A DNA stretch of 64,000 bases from Polynucleobacter sp. JS-Mosq-20-D10 (GTDB taxonomy: Bacteria; Pseudomonadota; Gammaproteobacteria; Burkholderiales; Burkholderiaceae). The DNA is taken from NCBI RefSeq assembly GCF_018687755.1, contig NZ_CP061305.1:369004-433003 (forward strand). Direction: 5' to 3'. Below the pieces are notes generated by a model. That model was given only the letters and a program-made list of their open reading frames with translations, ran no database searches and had not been told where the DNA came from. Positions 8,870-17,931 of the stretch are shown here, piece after piece (the stretch's first letter is position 1; every line of letters begins with the position of its first letter). Both the position numbers and the translations under genes were made by a program.

Positions 8870-9688
8870 ATGAAATCCATTTCCATTTCTTATCTTGTAA
8901 GCCTTGTGATAGCTTTAGGCCTTTCAACAGCCGCATATTCTCAGAATGCACTACCGATTAATGCTGCTGCTTCTGTTAATGGGATAGTGATTTCTAACGA
9001 TATGGTTGAGCGGGGTATTCAAGTGGCTTTATCCCAAGGTCAAAAAGACTCTCCAGAGCTTCGTAATGCGGTCTTGGGAAAAATGATTGAAATTTCACTG
9101 CTGTCTCAGCAGGCCGAGAAAGATGGACTTGCTAACTCTGACAGAGCCAATAGTCAGTTGGCCTTGATTCGGCAAAATTATTTAGCAGAATTGGAGTTGT
9201 CTACTTACATGTCTAAAAATCCAGTGAGTGATGCTGACGTGCAAGCGGAGTACAACCGTGAAATTAATTCTTTGGGTCCACAAGGGATGATTGTGGAATA
9301 CAAGGTAAGTGATATTGCTGTTGCTACTGAGGCTGATGCACAAGCTGCCCTAACGAGAATTAAGAAGGGTGAGTCTTTTGATAAGGTGGCTAAGAGTATT
9401 TCACTCGCACCCAATAAGGTTCAAGGTGGGGCTGTAGGCTGGGTGCAGGCCGGGCAAACTTTGCCACAGATTGCTGCCGTTCTCACAGTCTTATCTAAGG
9501 GGCAGGTTTCTCCTACTCCGATTCAGATGCCTCAGGGGTGGTATTTAGTTAAGTTGGAAGACAAAAAATCTAGTAAGCCCCCAACTTATGATCAAGCTAA
9601 AGTAGCTATTCGTAATGGCTTAATGCAGAAGAAACAGTTTGAATTTCTCTCCCAGTTGCGTCAGGGTGCGAATATCGTCGTACGCTAA
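8870..9688 (+). CDS. Periplasmic parvulin-type peptidyl-prolyl isomerase
   Basis: A 272-residue SurA/PrsA-like folding factor. It has a Sec signal peptide (residues 1-24, ending AAYSQ), a SurA_N-like helical chaperone region (VNGIVISNDMVERGIQVAL), and a parvulin rotamase domain (about 140-235; EYKVSDIAVAT, SLAPNKVQGGAVGWV, QMPQGWYLVKLED). It presumably assists outer-membrane or periplasmic protein folding. It is too short to be SurA itself, which has two parvulin domains. A strong terminator follows. Confidence 0.88.
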   Translation: MKSISISYLVSLVIALGLSTAAYSQNALPINAAASVNGIVISNDMVERGIQVALSQGQKDSPELRNAVLGKMIEISLLSQQAEKDGLANSDRANSQLALIRQNYLAELELSTYMSKNPVSDADVQAEYNREINSLGPQGMIVEYKVSDIAVATEADAQAALTRIKKGESFDKVAKSISLAPNKVQGGAVGWVQAGQTLPQIAAVLTVLSKGQVSPTPIQMPQGWYLVKLEDKKSSKPPTYDQAKVAIRNGLMQKKQFEFLSQLRQGANIVVR

Positions 9689-9715
9689 ACTAGGGTAAGT
9701 CAGCTTGCCACACCA

Positions 9716-9739
9716 AAAAGGGCGCTTAAGCGCCCTTTT
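9716..9739 (+). terminator. Rho-independent terminator after the parvulin gene
   Basis: A perfect 24-base palindrome, AAAAGGGCGCTT / AAGCGCCCTTTT, ends in Ts 27 bases after the stop codon. The symmetry means it could also work on the opposite strand, but no minus-strand gene ends here. Confidence 0.9.
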
Positions 9740-9834
9740 ATGTTTCTGCCTGTCTCTAGTGGTATTTCTCTATCTCAATGCATTGCATTCAGGAGTAGAT
9801 TGAATAAATTGCTAATTGAACTAAGGAGATGTGC

Positions 9835-10359
9835 ATGAGTAAGAATCCATTTGATTTGAATGTAATGGCAAATCAAGCCAAGGGTATGAAGGCTGCTCAG
9901 GCGGCTGGCCAAGTGGCACTAACAAGCGCTCAGGAGATTGCTCAATTAAATCAACGCGCTGCTCAAGAGCTCTCCTCTCGAATGCAAGCTAAAGTAGCCG
10001 AGCTCATGAAAACGCAGGACCCTAAGGCGACATTTGATTATGTACATGCTGAGGTATTACAAGATGCTGCGAAAGAGGTGGCCGAGTATCAATCCCAACT
10101 TTTTCAGGCCTTAGCTAGCGGAAATAAAGAGTTAGCAAGAATTGCCGAGGCAATGATTAAAGAGTCGCAACATGACTTAATTCATTTTGTGAATGAGGCA
10201 ACACAAAATTCTCCTGCGGGTGCTGAGCCATACACCTCGATATTTAAAACCTCTTTTAATAATGCGCTTGAGAATTTTGATCTGATTCGCGCGGCTATGA
10301 CAGATTCATTTTCAAACTTTGAGAAGAGTAGTACTGTAGTGAAGCAAAACAAGAAGTAG
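9835..10359 (+). CDS. phaP: Phasin family protein
   Basis: About 174 residues, alanine- and glutamine-rich and almost entirely helical, starting MSKNPFDLNVMANQAKGM. This is the profile of the phasin family, which coats polyhydroxyalkanoate granules. AAGGAG at 9823-9828 is 6 bp before ATG 9835, so I prefer that start over the ATG at 9829, which abuts the Shine-Dalgarno. No pha biosynthesis gene is in the window. Confidence 0.8.
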   Translation: MSKNPFDLNVMANQAKGMKAAQAAGQVALTSAQEIAQLNQRAAQELSSRMQAKVAELMKTQDPKATFDYVHAEVLQDAAKEVAEYQSQLFQALASGNKELARIAEAMIKESQHDLIHFVNEATQNSPAGAEPYTSIFKTSFNNALENFDLIRAAMTDSFSNFEKSSTVVKQNKK

Positions 10360-10402
10360 GTAAAACAATCCATACAAAATCTAGAAAAATCTAGGCAGTA
10401 GA

Positions 10403-11251
10403 TTACGGGTTACAGTGATTGCAGAAAGATGGGTTTGCAAATTTTAATGTCTTGATGCCCTTAACATCTCGATGTTCACATTTGAGGCATCCCCATATTT
10501 TTGTGATCTCTTGATTAGTGGGCATGCCACAGGCATTACAGGGTAAGCCGCGCTGAATGTCCTTGATCCAATAGCCTGGTTTCTGGCATGCTGGGCATAA
10601 AGAATTGAGCTTGTTTGCAAGATCGAGAGTTGCGAGCCGAATATGATCCATGCGCGTAGGATTGGCAAAGGCTCTGAGATCATTTTCAACATAAACAATC
10701 CCTTTTGAAGAGTGCGCTGAGGCCCATTCAAAGGCATCCTTAAGTTGCTTGATATTGCCAATATCCTTGATTGATTGTGGATGGTATTGATCCGTAGGCT
10801 TAATCACCAAAAGATGGGATGGAAAAAGCGCAGTATGCGCAAATTGCTCTAACTCCTCCCAATGTTTTACATAGGTATGATTGTTTTGTGCAGGAGCGCT
10901 ATAAAACCCCGTAATTTCTAATTGTAGTTTTGAGTCAATCAGAATGACTAGTTCACTATTCCACGCCAGCATCCCCGTAAATGGGTCGGCACTAAACGCT
11001 CCTTCGCTTGCTAGACCTAAATCTGTACCGATCAGCTCCATACCGATCTGAGCTTTCTTTCTTACGGCATCGAGCTGGCTGCCATACCTGGGTGTTTCCA
11101 AAGTAAAAGTTCCCAGTAAATCAGTATCGTAAGCCGCAGTATGTTTTATTTCCATCCCGGTAGCGGGCTGCAAGACTGCACTCAACACATGCTCTTTGCC
11201 ATGTTTTGTTAAAACGCTTGCTGTTCTATTGAAATAAATACCCATTTGCAT
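10403..11251 (-). CDS. DUF6671-like zinc-ribbon protein
   Basis: A 282-residue protein starting with MQMGIYFNRTASVLTKHGKE. The C-terminal 70 residues hold four CxxC-type pairs (CPAC, CNAC, CLKC, CNHC), which look like two zinc ribbons. The arrangement fits DUF6671, recalled from memory, so the family name is tentative. The N-terminal part carries no enzyme motif I recognise. It follows the SbtA-like permease on the same strand with a 26-bp gap, so it may belong to that operon. Confidence 0.6.
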   Translation of the reverse strand: MQMGIYFNRTASVLTKHGKEHVLSAVLQPATGMEIKHTAAYDTDLLGTFTLETPRYGSQLDAVRKKAQIGMELIGTDLGLASEGAFSADPFTGMLAWNSELVILIDSKLQLEITGFYSAPAQNNHTYVKHWEELEQFAHTALFPSHLLVIKPTDQYHPQSIKDIGNIKQLKDAFEWASAHSSKGIVYVENDLRAFANPTRMDHIRLATLDLANKLNSLCPACQKPGYWIKDIQRGLPCNACGMPTNQEITKIWGCLKCEHRDVKGIKTLKFANPSFCNHCNP

Positions 11252-11277
11252 ATCTCATAGTAGGACTCATGGATTTA

Positions 11278-12246
11278 CTACATTACCAATTTTGCAATCA
11301 TGGCATAAAGAGGGATACCCAAAATAATATTAAATGGAAAGGTGATGCCTAGAGACATGCCCATATAGAGGGCTGGGTTCACCTCTGGTAATGCATGTCG
11401 TAAAACTGCTGGTACGGCAATGTAAGAAGCACTTGACGCAAGCACCATCAATAAAATCGTATTACCAAGCGGAAGGCCAATCAGCTTGCAGAGTGCTAAT
11501 GCAATCAGAGCATGTGAGAGCGGGGAAGCAATGGCGTAGATCAGGGTGATAGGGGGTTTGCCATACAAACCTTTTATATTTCTAGCTGCCATTAGACCCA
11601 TATCTAATAGAAAAAATGCCAGCATCCCCTTGAAGAGATCAATAGAAAATGGCGCCATGAGTTTTTGGCCGGCATCTCCGCTCACGAGGCCAACTACCAT
11701 TGAGCCCAGAAGTAGAAGCTGTGCACCATCGGTGAATGACTCATGCAGGATTTTTGAGATACCCGTTTGTTGAAGTCCTGTTTGAGTTTGTTTCGCGTGC
11801 GCAGCTCGCGCATTGTTTGCCAAAACAATTGCCAAGATGATCGCTGGGGACTCCATGAGGGCCATTGCTGCTGCCATATGACCCCCATAACTGATATTAA
11901 ATTGATCTAAGTATTGGGTGGCCGTAATAAATGTAACTGCACTGACGGAGCCATAGGTAGCAGCTATAGCTGCCGCATCAAACGTATTGAGCTTAGTTCT
12001 GAGGATTTGGTAGCCAATGATAGGAATCAAGATAGCTAAAAAGATAGCAAGGCCCAGCGAGAGTGCGATTTCTGTTGTGAAGCCTGACTTATGTAAGGCA
12101 AACCCTCCCTTAAGACCTAAGGCCATCAAGAGGTAGAGCGAAAGAAAGCGAGCTATTGGGGGAGGAATTTCCAGGTTAGATTTAACAGCGCCAGCAAATG
12201 CGCCAAATAGAAAAAAGAGAATTGCTGGGTCTAGGAAATTTGCCAT
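11278..12246 (-). CDS. SbtA-like sodium-dependent bicarbonate permease
   Basis: A 322-residue polytopic membrane protein with about ten helices, starting MANFLDPAILFFLFGAFAG and containing LMALGLKGGFAL, as in the SbtA family. Characterised cyanobacterial SbtA is a Na+/HCO3- symporter; heterotrophic homologues are less studied, so the substrate here is inferred. It lies 3 bp downstream of the LysR gene and is surely cotranscribed with it. The usual SbtB (PII-like) partner is not next to it. Confidence 0.83.
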   Translation of the reverse strand: MANFLDPAILFFLFGAFAGAVKSNLEIPPPIARFLSLYLLMALGLKGGFALHKSGFTTEIALSLGLAIFLAILIPIIGYQILRTKLNTFDAAAIAATYGSVSAVTFITATQYLDQFNISYGGHMAAAMALMESPAIILAIVLANNARAAHAKQTQTGLQQTGISKILHESFTDGAQLLLLGSMVVGLVSGDAGQKLMAPFSIDLFKGMLAFFLLDMGLMAARNIKGLYGKPPITLIYAIASPLSHALIALALCKLIGLPLGNTILLMVLASSASYIAVPAVLRHALPEVNPALYMGMSLGITFPFNIILGIPLYAMIAKLVM

Positions 12247-12249
12247 GGT

Positions 12250-13122
12250 TTAACGTCTAATAATGGCTTCTACGAGCGGATGCTGAATTTTCTTCTCTGA
12301 GCGAATGGCATAAAAATATTCGTAAACATGCTCGCATTTACCAATCATTTCAATGTGATAAGTGTCTTGTAAATCTTTCCTGATGCTCTCTCCTGCTGGA
12401 AACACTCCAAGGCCGCTGGCCGCAAACGTTTTTAAGAGGGCGCTGTCCTCAAACTCCCCCGTAATGTTGGGGTTGATCCCGTTTTCAGCAAACCATTGAT
12501 CAATCAAGTGCCTAACCTTGGAATGAGAGGTAGGCAGTAGGATAGGTAACTCATTAAGACATTCTGGAAATGGTTTTTTGGATTGCTTCAGTAGTTTCTT
12601 GGGGCCAAACCAAGCAATTGCTGACTTCATCAATTCTTCGCTGTAGACGTGAAGATTTTTGTTGGCTGGAGCAGGCCTATCCGCAAGCACGATATCTAAT
12701 CGATGCAAAGCTAGATCAGCCAGGAGGTCTTCAAACTCACCCTCGTGTGCAATGAGTTGTACACCATCCTTCTCTAGAATCGGTGCTAGCAATTGCCGAG
12801 TTACGAGCTTGGGAAGTCCATCAGAGACGCCAACGGTAATTTTGATTTTGCGGGAGCTTGCAGCCTCTCTTACTGCCTCAGGCAGTTGCTCTCCTAGGAG
12901 AAAAATCTGATCGGCAATTTCTAGAGCTGCAAATCCAGATTCAGTGAGAGTAATGCCGCGACCAGCCGGCTTAAATAGGAGATAACCGAGTGATTTCTCT
13001 AATTCGTGAACTTGGGCACTAATCGTCTGAATTGCGATATTGAGACGTTCGGCGGCCCTAGACATGCTGCCTTCTTTGGCTACTACCCAAAAATAGTAAA
13101 GGTGGCGGTAGTTATAGAGCAT
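12250..13122 (-). CDS. LysR-family transcriptional regulator, NhaR-like
   Basis: A 290-residue LysR regulator: an N-terminal winged HTH (LYYFWVVAKEGSMSRAAERL, then ISAQVHELEKSLGYLLF) and a C-terminal periplasmic-binding-like effector domain. The sequence resembles NhaR, an activator responding to Na+ in enterics. Cotranscription with the SbtA-like sodium-coupled permease makes sodium or bicarbonate control plausible. The 119-bp gap to the divergent terC gene is the likely shared regulatory region. Confidence 0.85.
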   Translation of the reverse strand: MLYNYRHLYYFWVVAKEGSMSRAAERLNIAIQTISAQVHELEKSLGYLLFKPAGRGITLTESGFAALEIADQIFLLGEQLPEAVREAASSRKIKITVGVSDGLPKLVTRQLLAPILEKDGVQLIAHEGEFEDLLADLALHRLDIVLADRPAPANKNLHVYSEELMKSAIAWFGPKKLLKQSKKPFPECLNELPILLPTSHSKVRHLIDQWFAENGINPNITGEFEDSALLKTFAASGLGVFPAGESIRKDLQDTYHIEMIGKCEHVYEYFYAIRSEKKIQHPLVEAIIRR

Positions 13123-13241
13123 TTTAATTGTCAGTTTTTTACGAAATTACTATCAATATATATCTGCTTTTAACTTAAAGCAAATACGCCTAAATTAACC
13201 CCATAGAAATCCATGGAATTCATGGATGATTTTTAGAGGAG

Positions 13242-14513
13242 ATGAAATTGGAACTATTTAGCCCGGAGTTCTTTTCGGCATTGCTGGCAATTATTGTCAT
13301 TGACTTGGTGCTTGCGGGTGATAACGCGATTGTCATTGCAATGGCCGCGAGGAATCTACCAGCACATCTGCAGAAAAAAGCGATCATCTGGGGTGCTGTT
13401 GGTGCAATTGCAGTCAGAAGTGCCATGACACTGGTGGTGGTCTATTTATTGAAGATTCCTGGTTTGATGTTGATAGGCGGCTTGTTGTTAGTGTGGATTG
13501 CGTATCGCCTGCTCAATCCAGAGCAAGAGAATGATGAGCATGGCAATGCTTCCACTACCTTTTGGGGTGCAATGAAAACCATTGTGATTGCAGATGCCAT
13601 CATGGGTCTAGATAACGTACTCGCGGTAGCGGGTGCATCACACGGTAGTTATGTACTCGTCGTATTGGGGTTGCTCATTAGTATTCCGGTCGTTATTTGG
13701 GGTTCAACTCAAATACTCAAACTCGTTGAGCGCTTCCCTTCTGTGACTTACTTAGGTGCTGGTGTCCTTGCTTGGACGGCTGCAAAAATGATGATTTCTG
13801 AGCCTATCTCTCAAGAGTGGCTTACAACTCAGAGTCCAGCTTTGGAATACGTCATTCAAGTAGTAGTTGTATTAGGTGTTTTAACTAGCGGCTTTATTAG
13901 AAGTAGGCGTGCGCTTGAAGATGTCATTGCTCCTTCGGTGGTCATTCCGAAGTCTGCAAATCTTGTTTCATCACAGCAGTCCACTCATTTTGGAGAAAGC
14001 AACATGAATACAATTCTGATTCCAGTAGACGGTTCAAAAAACTCAGAGATGGCAGTAAAACATGCAGTAAAGACTTATGGTCAAGATCCTAATGCACATT
14101 TTCACCTGTGCAATGTGCAGCCTACTTTGTATCGCCACATCGGAAAATTTTTGAGCAAGCAAACAATTAATGAGTGGCATGCTGAGCGGGCAGCTCTGGC
14201 TTCCGCATCGGCATCTGCTTATCTCGAAAAGCAGGGCCTAAACTTTACCTTCACCTACGTCTGCGGAGACGCGGGCACTGCCATTCGTGATGAGGCTATG
14301 CGACTGGAATGTAATCGCATTGTGGTTGGCACTTCGAAGAAGAATTCTCTAAGTCGTTTATTTGAAAACTCTACTACCGCCAAGCTACTAGAAATCAGTA
14401 ATATTCCGGTAGAGGTGGTAACGGGCAGCTCCTTACCTGTTCTTGAGCGTTGGGGTATTCCAGCTCTCGGTGCTGGTGCAGCAACAGCCCTAATGGCTGT
14501 AGTGATCGATTAG
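13242..14513 (+). CDS. TerC-family membrane protein fused to a universal stress protein domain
   Basis: Residues 1-225 are a TerC/YjbE-type membrane domain (IVIDLVLAGDNAIVIAMAAR near the N-terminus; VIADAIMGLDNVLAVAGASHG about residue 110), with the paired DN residues that form the metal-binding signature; TerC relatives export Mn2+. Residues 255-395 are a universal stress protein domain (MNTILIPVDGSKNSEMAVKHA and CNRIVVGTSKKNSLSRLFENS), ending in a short hydrophobic tail. At 423 residues it is nearly twice the usual TerC length. The two parts share one frame, but an in-frame ATG with a good Shine-Dalgarno lies at the junction. AGAGGAGATG precedes the first codon. Confidence 0.88.
   Translation: MKLELFSPEFFSALLAIIVIDLVLAGDNAIVIAMAARNLPAHLQKKAIIWGAVGAIAVRSAMTLVVVYLLKIPGLMLIGGLLLVWIAYRLLNPEQENDEHGNASTTFWGAMKTIVIADAIMGLDNVLAVAGASHGSYVLVVLGLLISIPVVIWGSTQILKLVERFPSVTYLGAGVLAWTAAKMMISEPISQEWLTTQSPALEYVIQVVVVLGVLTSGFIRSRRALEDVIAPSVVIPKSANLVSSQQSTHFGESNMNTILIPVDGSKNSEMAVKHAVKTYGQDPNAHFHLCNVQPTLYRHIGKFLSKQTINEWHAERAALASASASAYLEKQGLNFTFTYVCGDAGTAIRDEAMRLECNRIVVGTSKKNSLSRLFENSTTAKLLEISNIPVEVVTGSSLPVLERWGIPALGAGAATALMAVVID
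13992..14006 (+). promoter_or_regulatory. Candidate internal ribosome binding site and start for the USP domain
   Basis: Inside the terC-usp gene, GGAG at 13992-13995 is followed after 8 bases by an in-frame ATG (14004). This codon begins exactly at the canonical start of the universal stress protein domain (MNTILIPVDGS). A free 169-residue USP could therefore be made as well as the fusion. The placement is visible; use in the cell is inferred. Confidence 0.55.
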
Positions 14514-14537
14514 TTTTAATCCTGCTGTTCTCTTTTT

Positions 14538-14562
14538 GCCCTCTTCTTGAGGGCATTTTTTT
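14538..14562 (+). terminator. Rho-independent terminator after terC-usp
   Basis: GCCCTC / GAGGGC stem with a 5-base loop (TTCTT), followed by A and seven Ts, 24 bases beyond the stop codon. Confidence 0.9.
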
Positions 14563-14669
14563 ATCTAAAAAATATTCAGTTAAATACTGAAATAAATTCA
14601 ATTAAATTCTTCTTTATTAGGAAAGAAAATCAGTCTATTCTGTGCTGGTGTTTAACAAAGGAGATAGCA

Positions 14670-15002
14670 ATGAATTTGATCTTAGAAGCTAAGGAAGAAG
14701 TCGAACCAGAATTAAAAGTCTTCACAGAAAATCGCGTGAAATTTTCTTTAAAACCACTTTTATGGATGGTGCGAAAAATTCAGATTCGCTATTCAGCAAT
14801 TTCTGCTGCAAAGACTCATTGCAATCAAAATTGCGTAGTTAGCTTGGAGACATTTGATCATCATCAAATCGAGGTCAGCATGACTGCGAGAGATAAGCGC
14901 ATAGCCCTTGAGATGTGCCTTAAGAAAATATACAAACTGGTGCAAAAGGCGTTTCACAAAAGCCAGCAATATGGCCGATTTTCAAAACATGTCTACATAT
15001 GA
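14670..15002 (+). CDS. Hypothetical protein, possibly ribosome-hibernation-factor-like
   Basis: About 110 residues, basic, starting MNLILEAKEEVEPELKV; AAGGAG at 14658-14663 is 6 bp before ATG 14670. The second half (NCVVSLETFDHHQIEVSMTA, then a helix ALEMCLKKIYKLVQKAFHK) loosely recalls the strand-strand-helix end of HPF/RaiA ribosome hibernation factors, but conserved residues are few and I would not assign it. It overlaps the next gene by 4 bp (ATGA), so the two are coupled. Confidence 0.55.
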   Translation: MNLILEAKEEVEPELKVFTENRVKFSLKPLLWMVRKIQIRYSAISAAKTHCNQNCVVSLETFDHHQIEVSMTARDKRIALEMCLKKIYKLVQKAFHKSQQYGRFSKHVYI

Positions 15003-15283
15003 GTGAATTATTCCCAATGCAATTGATTCGCCATAAGTATGATCTAATGTCTCCTGAACATGTGGGGAGTAGCCTGCTCAGCTATCTGAGTCCTTTTTAT
15101 CGTCAATTCGACCTTTGGGTCCGGTATAAAGGTGAGTCAATATCAAGGCAAGACCATTTAAATCTTTATAAATGGTTATCTTTTGAACTTGCAGCCCCAA
15201 TCCTTAGTTTATCTGCCCAAAAACAGGCTTGGATCCCTAATTTTGGGAATTTTGACTACTTTCGATCCAGTGGAGCGAGATAA
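14999..15283 (+). CDS. Hypothetical protein
   Basis: A 94-residue protein starting MSELFPMQLIRHKYDLMSPE, with aromatic-rich segments and no signal peptide or motif I recognise. ATG 14999 overlaps the previous stop (ATGA). It precedes the efflux operon by 34 bp and may be its leader gene. Confidence 0.5.
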   Translation: MSELFPMQLIRHKYDLMSPEHVGSSLLSYLSPFYRQFDLWVRYKGESISRQDHLNLYKWLSFELAAPILSLSAQKQAWIPNFGNFDYFRSSGAR

Positions 15284-15317
15284 TCAAAGATCTCATTTAT
15301 TTTCTCAAAGTCTCGTA

Positions 15318-16583
15318 ATGAGTGCCATTAGGCTCCCGCCGATACTCCTGATTTATTTCCTATTGATAGGCGGAGTCAGTGCGCAAGTTCAAAAGCCGCT
15401 GACGATCAACGAACTGATTGGGATTGCATTGGAGTCGAGTCCCCAGGTGTTGGCGGCGCGGGATCAATCAAAAGCAATTCAGGGGCAACTCTCTTCGGCT
15501 CGCGCGATTCCAAATCCTGACTTTGAAATGAATACTGGACAACAGAGGTCGGTATCTGGCCCATTAACCACTGGCAATGTCTCGTCGTGGTCAGTGACTC
15601 AGCCTTTGGATATGCCCTATTCCCGCTACCCTAGAGTAAATGCTGCCGAGGCCAATGTCCGCGCTGCAGAGGCTACCCGTATCGCTTTTGAAATCGAAAT
15701 GATTTCAAGAGTACAGCAGCGTTTCTATGAATTAATGCGTCGCGATGCAGAACTAAAAGCTGCCGAAGAAGATTTGAGTCTGACAAAGCAAATTCGAGAT
15801 CGCATGCAAATTCGTTATGACGTCGGCGATACCGCTCGATTTGAATTGATCCGGGCGCAAACTGAATTTCTGAATGCGCAAATTAATGCTGAATCTAGCA
15901 AGCTCAGGGTTGAGCAGGCCAAGGGTCAGCTTAGGCAGGTGGTGGGGCATAGCTTGCCACCTGACTATGAGGTTGTTTCGCAAGCCCTGAAGATAGAGCC
16001 ATTACCCCCTTTACCAATATTACTCAATGAGCTGCATGCGCAAAGCCCTGAGTTGCAGAGGGCAAAAGCAGAGGTTGAGGCAACTGAGTCAAAGCTCAGT
16101 TTTGAGCAAAATTCTCGCTTACCTCGACTCTCTATTAAGGCTCAGCAATACAACGACCCCAACTTCACAGACCGACTGTATGGCTTGGTCGTAAGCATTC
16201 CTATTTGGGATTTTAAGGGCGGTCAGATAGCGGAGGCAGAGGCCAATGCTTCTAGAGCTAAGAATCAATTGAATGCCCAAAGTCAAAGTCTTGAACAGCA
16301 ATTAGAAACCGCTTATAAGCTTTACCAAATGACGAGCTATCAAGTAAAAATATTAGATCAAGAGGTTGTTCAGTTAGCTTCGAGTGCAAGGCGGATTGCT
16401 GAAGTTTCTTATCGGTATGGTGAGCGTGGCATGCTCGAGTATTTGGATGCGCAAAGAACATTCAGAGTGGCTCGCAATGATTTAATTAAGGCTCGTTTTG
16501 ATTTGGCTTCTGTCCTTACGGAAATTCAGCGTTTAAGGGCAAGCCCAGAGTGGATTGCAAAGATTGAAAGTGGAAAGCAATGA
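15318..16583 (+). CDS. czcC: TolC-family outer-membrane efflux protein, CzcC-like
   Basis: About 421 residues, with signal peptide MSAIRLPPILLIYFLLIGGV ending near SAQ and two repeats of the long alpha-hairpin plus beta-strand of outer-membrane efflux channels (LTINELIGIALESSPQVLAA; LPRLSIKAQQYNDPNF; the coiled helices LSFEQNS and NQLNAQSQSLEQQLETAYKL). I chose ATG 15318 because it begins exactly at the signal peptide; the frame is open upstream to 15183. Its stop overlaps the czcB start by 4 bp. Together with the next two genes it forms a tripartite heavy-metal exporter. Confidence 0.87.
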   Translation: MSAIRLPPILLIYFLLIGGVSAQVQKPLTINELIGIALESSPQVLAARDQSKAIQGQLSSARAIPNPDFEMNTGQQRSVSGPLTTGNVSSWSVTQPLDMPYSRYPRVNAAEANVRAAEATRIAFEIEMISRVQQRFYELMRRDAELKAAEEDLSLTKQIRDRMQIRYDVGDTARFELIRAQTEFLNAQINAESSKLRVEQAKGQLRQVVGHSLPPDYEVVSQALKIEPLPPLPILLNELHAQSPELQRAKAEVEATESKLSFEQNSRLPRLSIKAQQYNDPNFTDRLYGLVVSIPIWDFKGGQIAEAEANASRAKNQLNAQSQSLEQQLETAYKLYQMTSYQVKILDQEVVQLASSARRIAEVSYRYGERGMLEYLDAQRTFRVARNDLIKARFDLASVLTEIQRLRASPEWIAKIESGKQ

Positions 16584-17926
16584 AGCAAAAGTTCACAGTA
16601 ATGATGGATCAGTTAAAGGCTTGGTATACCCAATACTTGGCGATTGCAAAAGTCTATGTTCAGGAATGGATCGCTGTTGTTATCAAAACCCAGCATGATC
16701 TATATGTATTGACTCATGAGTGGTTTAGCGCCCACGTGCCACGGGTAGCTCAGCAATACGATAAGAGCCCTCAGTGGGCGCAGAAAAGTCTTTTTTATCT
16801 TCCGTGGTTTTGTTTATTTTTGATCATTCTGAATTACTTTAATGTGTTTGATCGTAGCCCGAGGATTAAATCTGTCCAAGATCCCAATATAGTTATTGTC
16901 AATCAAGACCTGCGTAATATGATTACGAATGGGCGTATTAACACTGGATCTTTTGTTGAGGAACTGCGTGCGTCTGGACGAATTGATTTTAATGAACTAT
17001 TTCTGTCGCGCATTGGCGCAAACGTCACAGGTCGTGTATCCGATATTTTGGCAATCCCAGGACAGCGTGTTAAGCAGGGCGATATTTTAGCGAAGATTAC
17101 TTCTACCGAATTGACGCAATCTCAACTGTCTTACTTGAAGGCAAAGAGCGCTAGTCAGCTGGCCGATCAAGCCGCTAATCGTGCCAGAATTCTATATAAA
17201 GAGGATGTGATTGCTTTAGCAGAACTGCAAAGGCGCGAGGCTGAAGCTAGCAGTGCAAAGGCAGAGTTTCGAGCCACCAATGACCAATTACGCGTTCAGG
17301 GAATGGATCAACCCAGCATTGATCGTTTGGCGAAATCAGGTGTGATTGAGTCAATCAATAATGTCATTGCAACTATCCCTGGCGAAATTGTTGAGCGCAA
17401 AATTAATAAGGGGCAAGTGGTTCAGCCGGCTGATGCTTTATTCACTGTTGCTGATCTGAGTTCCCTTTGGGCTGTCTCGGAGATTCCGGAAAGTAATGCC
17501 TATCTCATTCATAAGGGTCAGAAAGTAACTCTGGTTATTCCTGCCTTAAGAGGCTCATCAATTGAGGGCGTTGTTGCCCACGTGGATTCGATCGTCAACC
17601 CGCAAACACGCACAGTAGTCGTCAGAATGGAAGTGCCCAATAAAGATGGTCTCATCAAGCCGGGCATGTTAGCAACCATGATGATTGAGAGTCAGCCTAC
17701 AGAGCGCTTACTAGTTCCATCTAGCGCAGTGATCCGTGAAGATAACCATGATCATGTCTTTATACGTGAGGATGAGGACACCTATCGGATGGTCACAGTT
17801 AAATTGGGCCCTGAGGGTAAAGGTTATCGCCCAGTCATCTCCGGTCTGAAGGATGGTCAGGAAATCGCCATCAATGGGGCCTTCCATTTAAATACTGAAC
17901 GCAAGAGACAGTTAAGTGGTGGTTAG
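16580..17926 (+). CDS. czcB: RND efflux periplasmic adaptor, CzcB-like
   Basis: A 448-residue membrane fusion protein. One transmembrane segment (about 70-90, SLFYLPWFCLFLIILNYFNV) follows an unusual 70-residue N-terminal cytoplasmic part. Then come the barrel-sandwich halves (RIGANVTGRVSDILAIPGQR; ATIPGEIVERKINKGQVVQP), an alpha-helical hairpin, the beta-barrel (LVIPALRGSSIEGVVAHVDS) and the membrane-proximal domain. It links CzcA to the outer-membrane channel. ATGA overlap with czcC; 5 bp gap to czcA. Confidence 0.87.
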   Translation: MKQKFTVMMDQLKAWYTQYLAIAKVYVQEWIAVVIKTQHDLYVLTHEWFSAHVPRVAQQYDKSPQWAQKSLFYLPWFCLFLIILNYFNVFDRSPRIKSVQDPNIVIVNQDLRNMITNGRINTGSFVEELRASGRIDFNELFLSRIGANVTGRVSDILAIPGQRVKQGDILAKITSTELTQSQLSYLKAKSASQLADQAANRARILYKEDVIALAELQRREAEASSAKAEFRATNDQLRVQGMDQPSIDRLAKSGVIESINNVIATIPGEIVERKINKGQVVQPADALFTVADLSSLWAVSEIPESNAYLIHKGQKVTLVIPALRGSSIEGVVAHVDSIVNPQTRTVVVRMEVPNKDGLIKPGMLATMMIESQPTERLLVPSSAVIREDNHDHVFIREDEDTYRMVTVKLGPEGKGYRPVISGLKDGQEIAINGAFHLNTERKRQLSGG

Positions 17927-17931
17927 TCACG

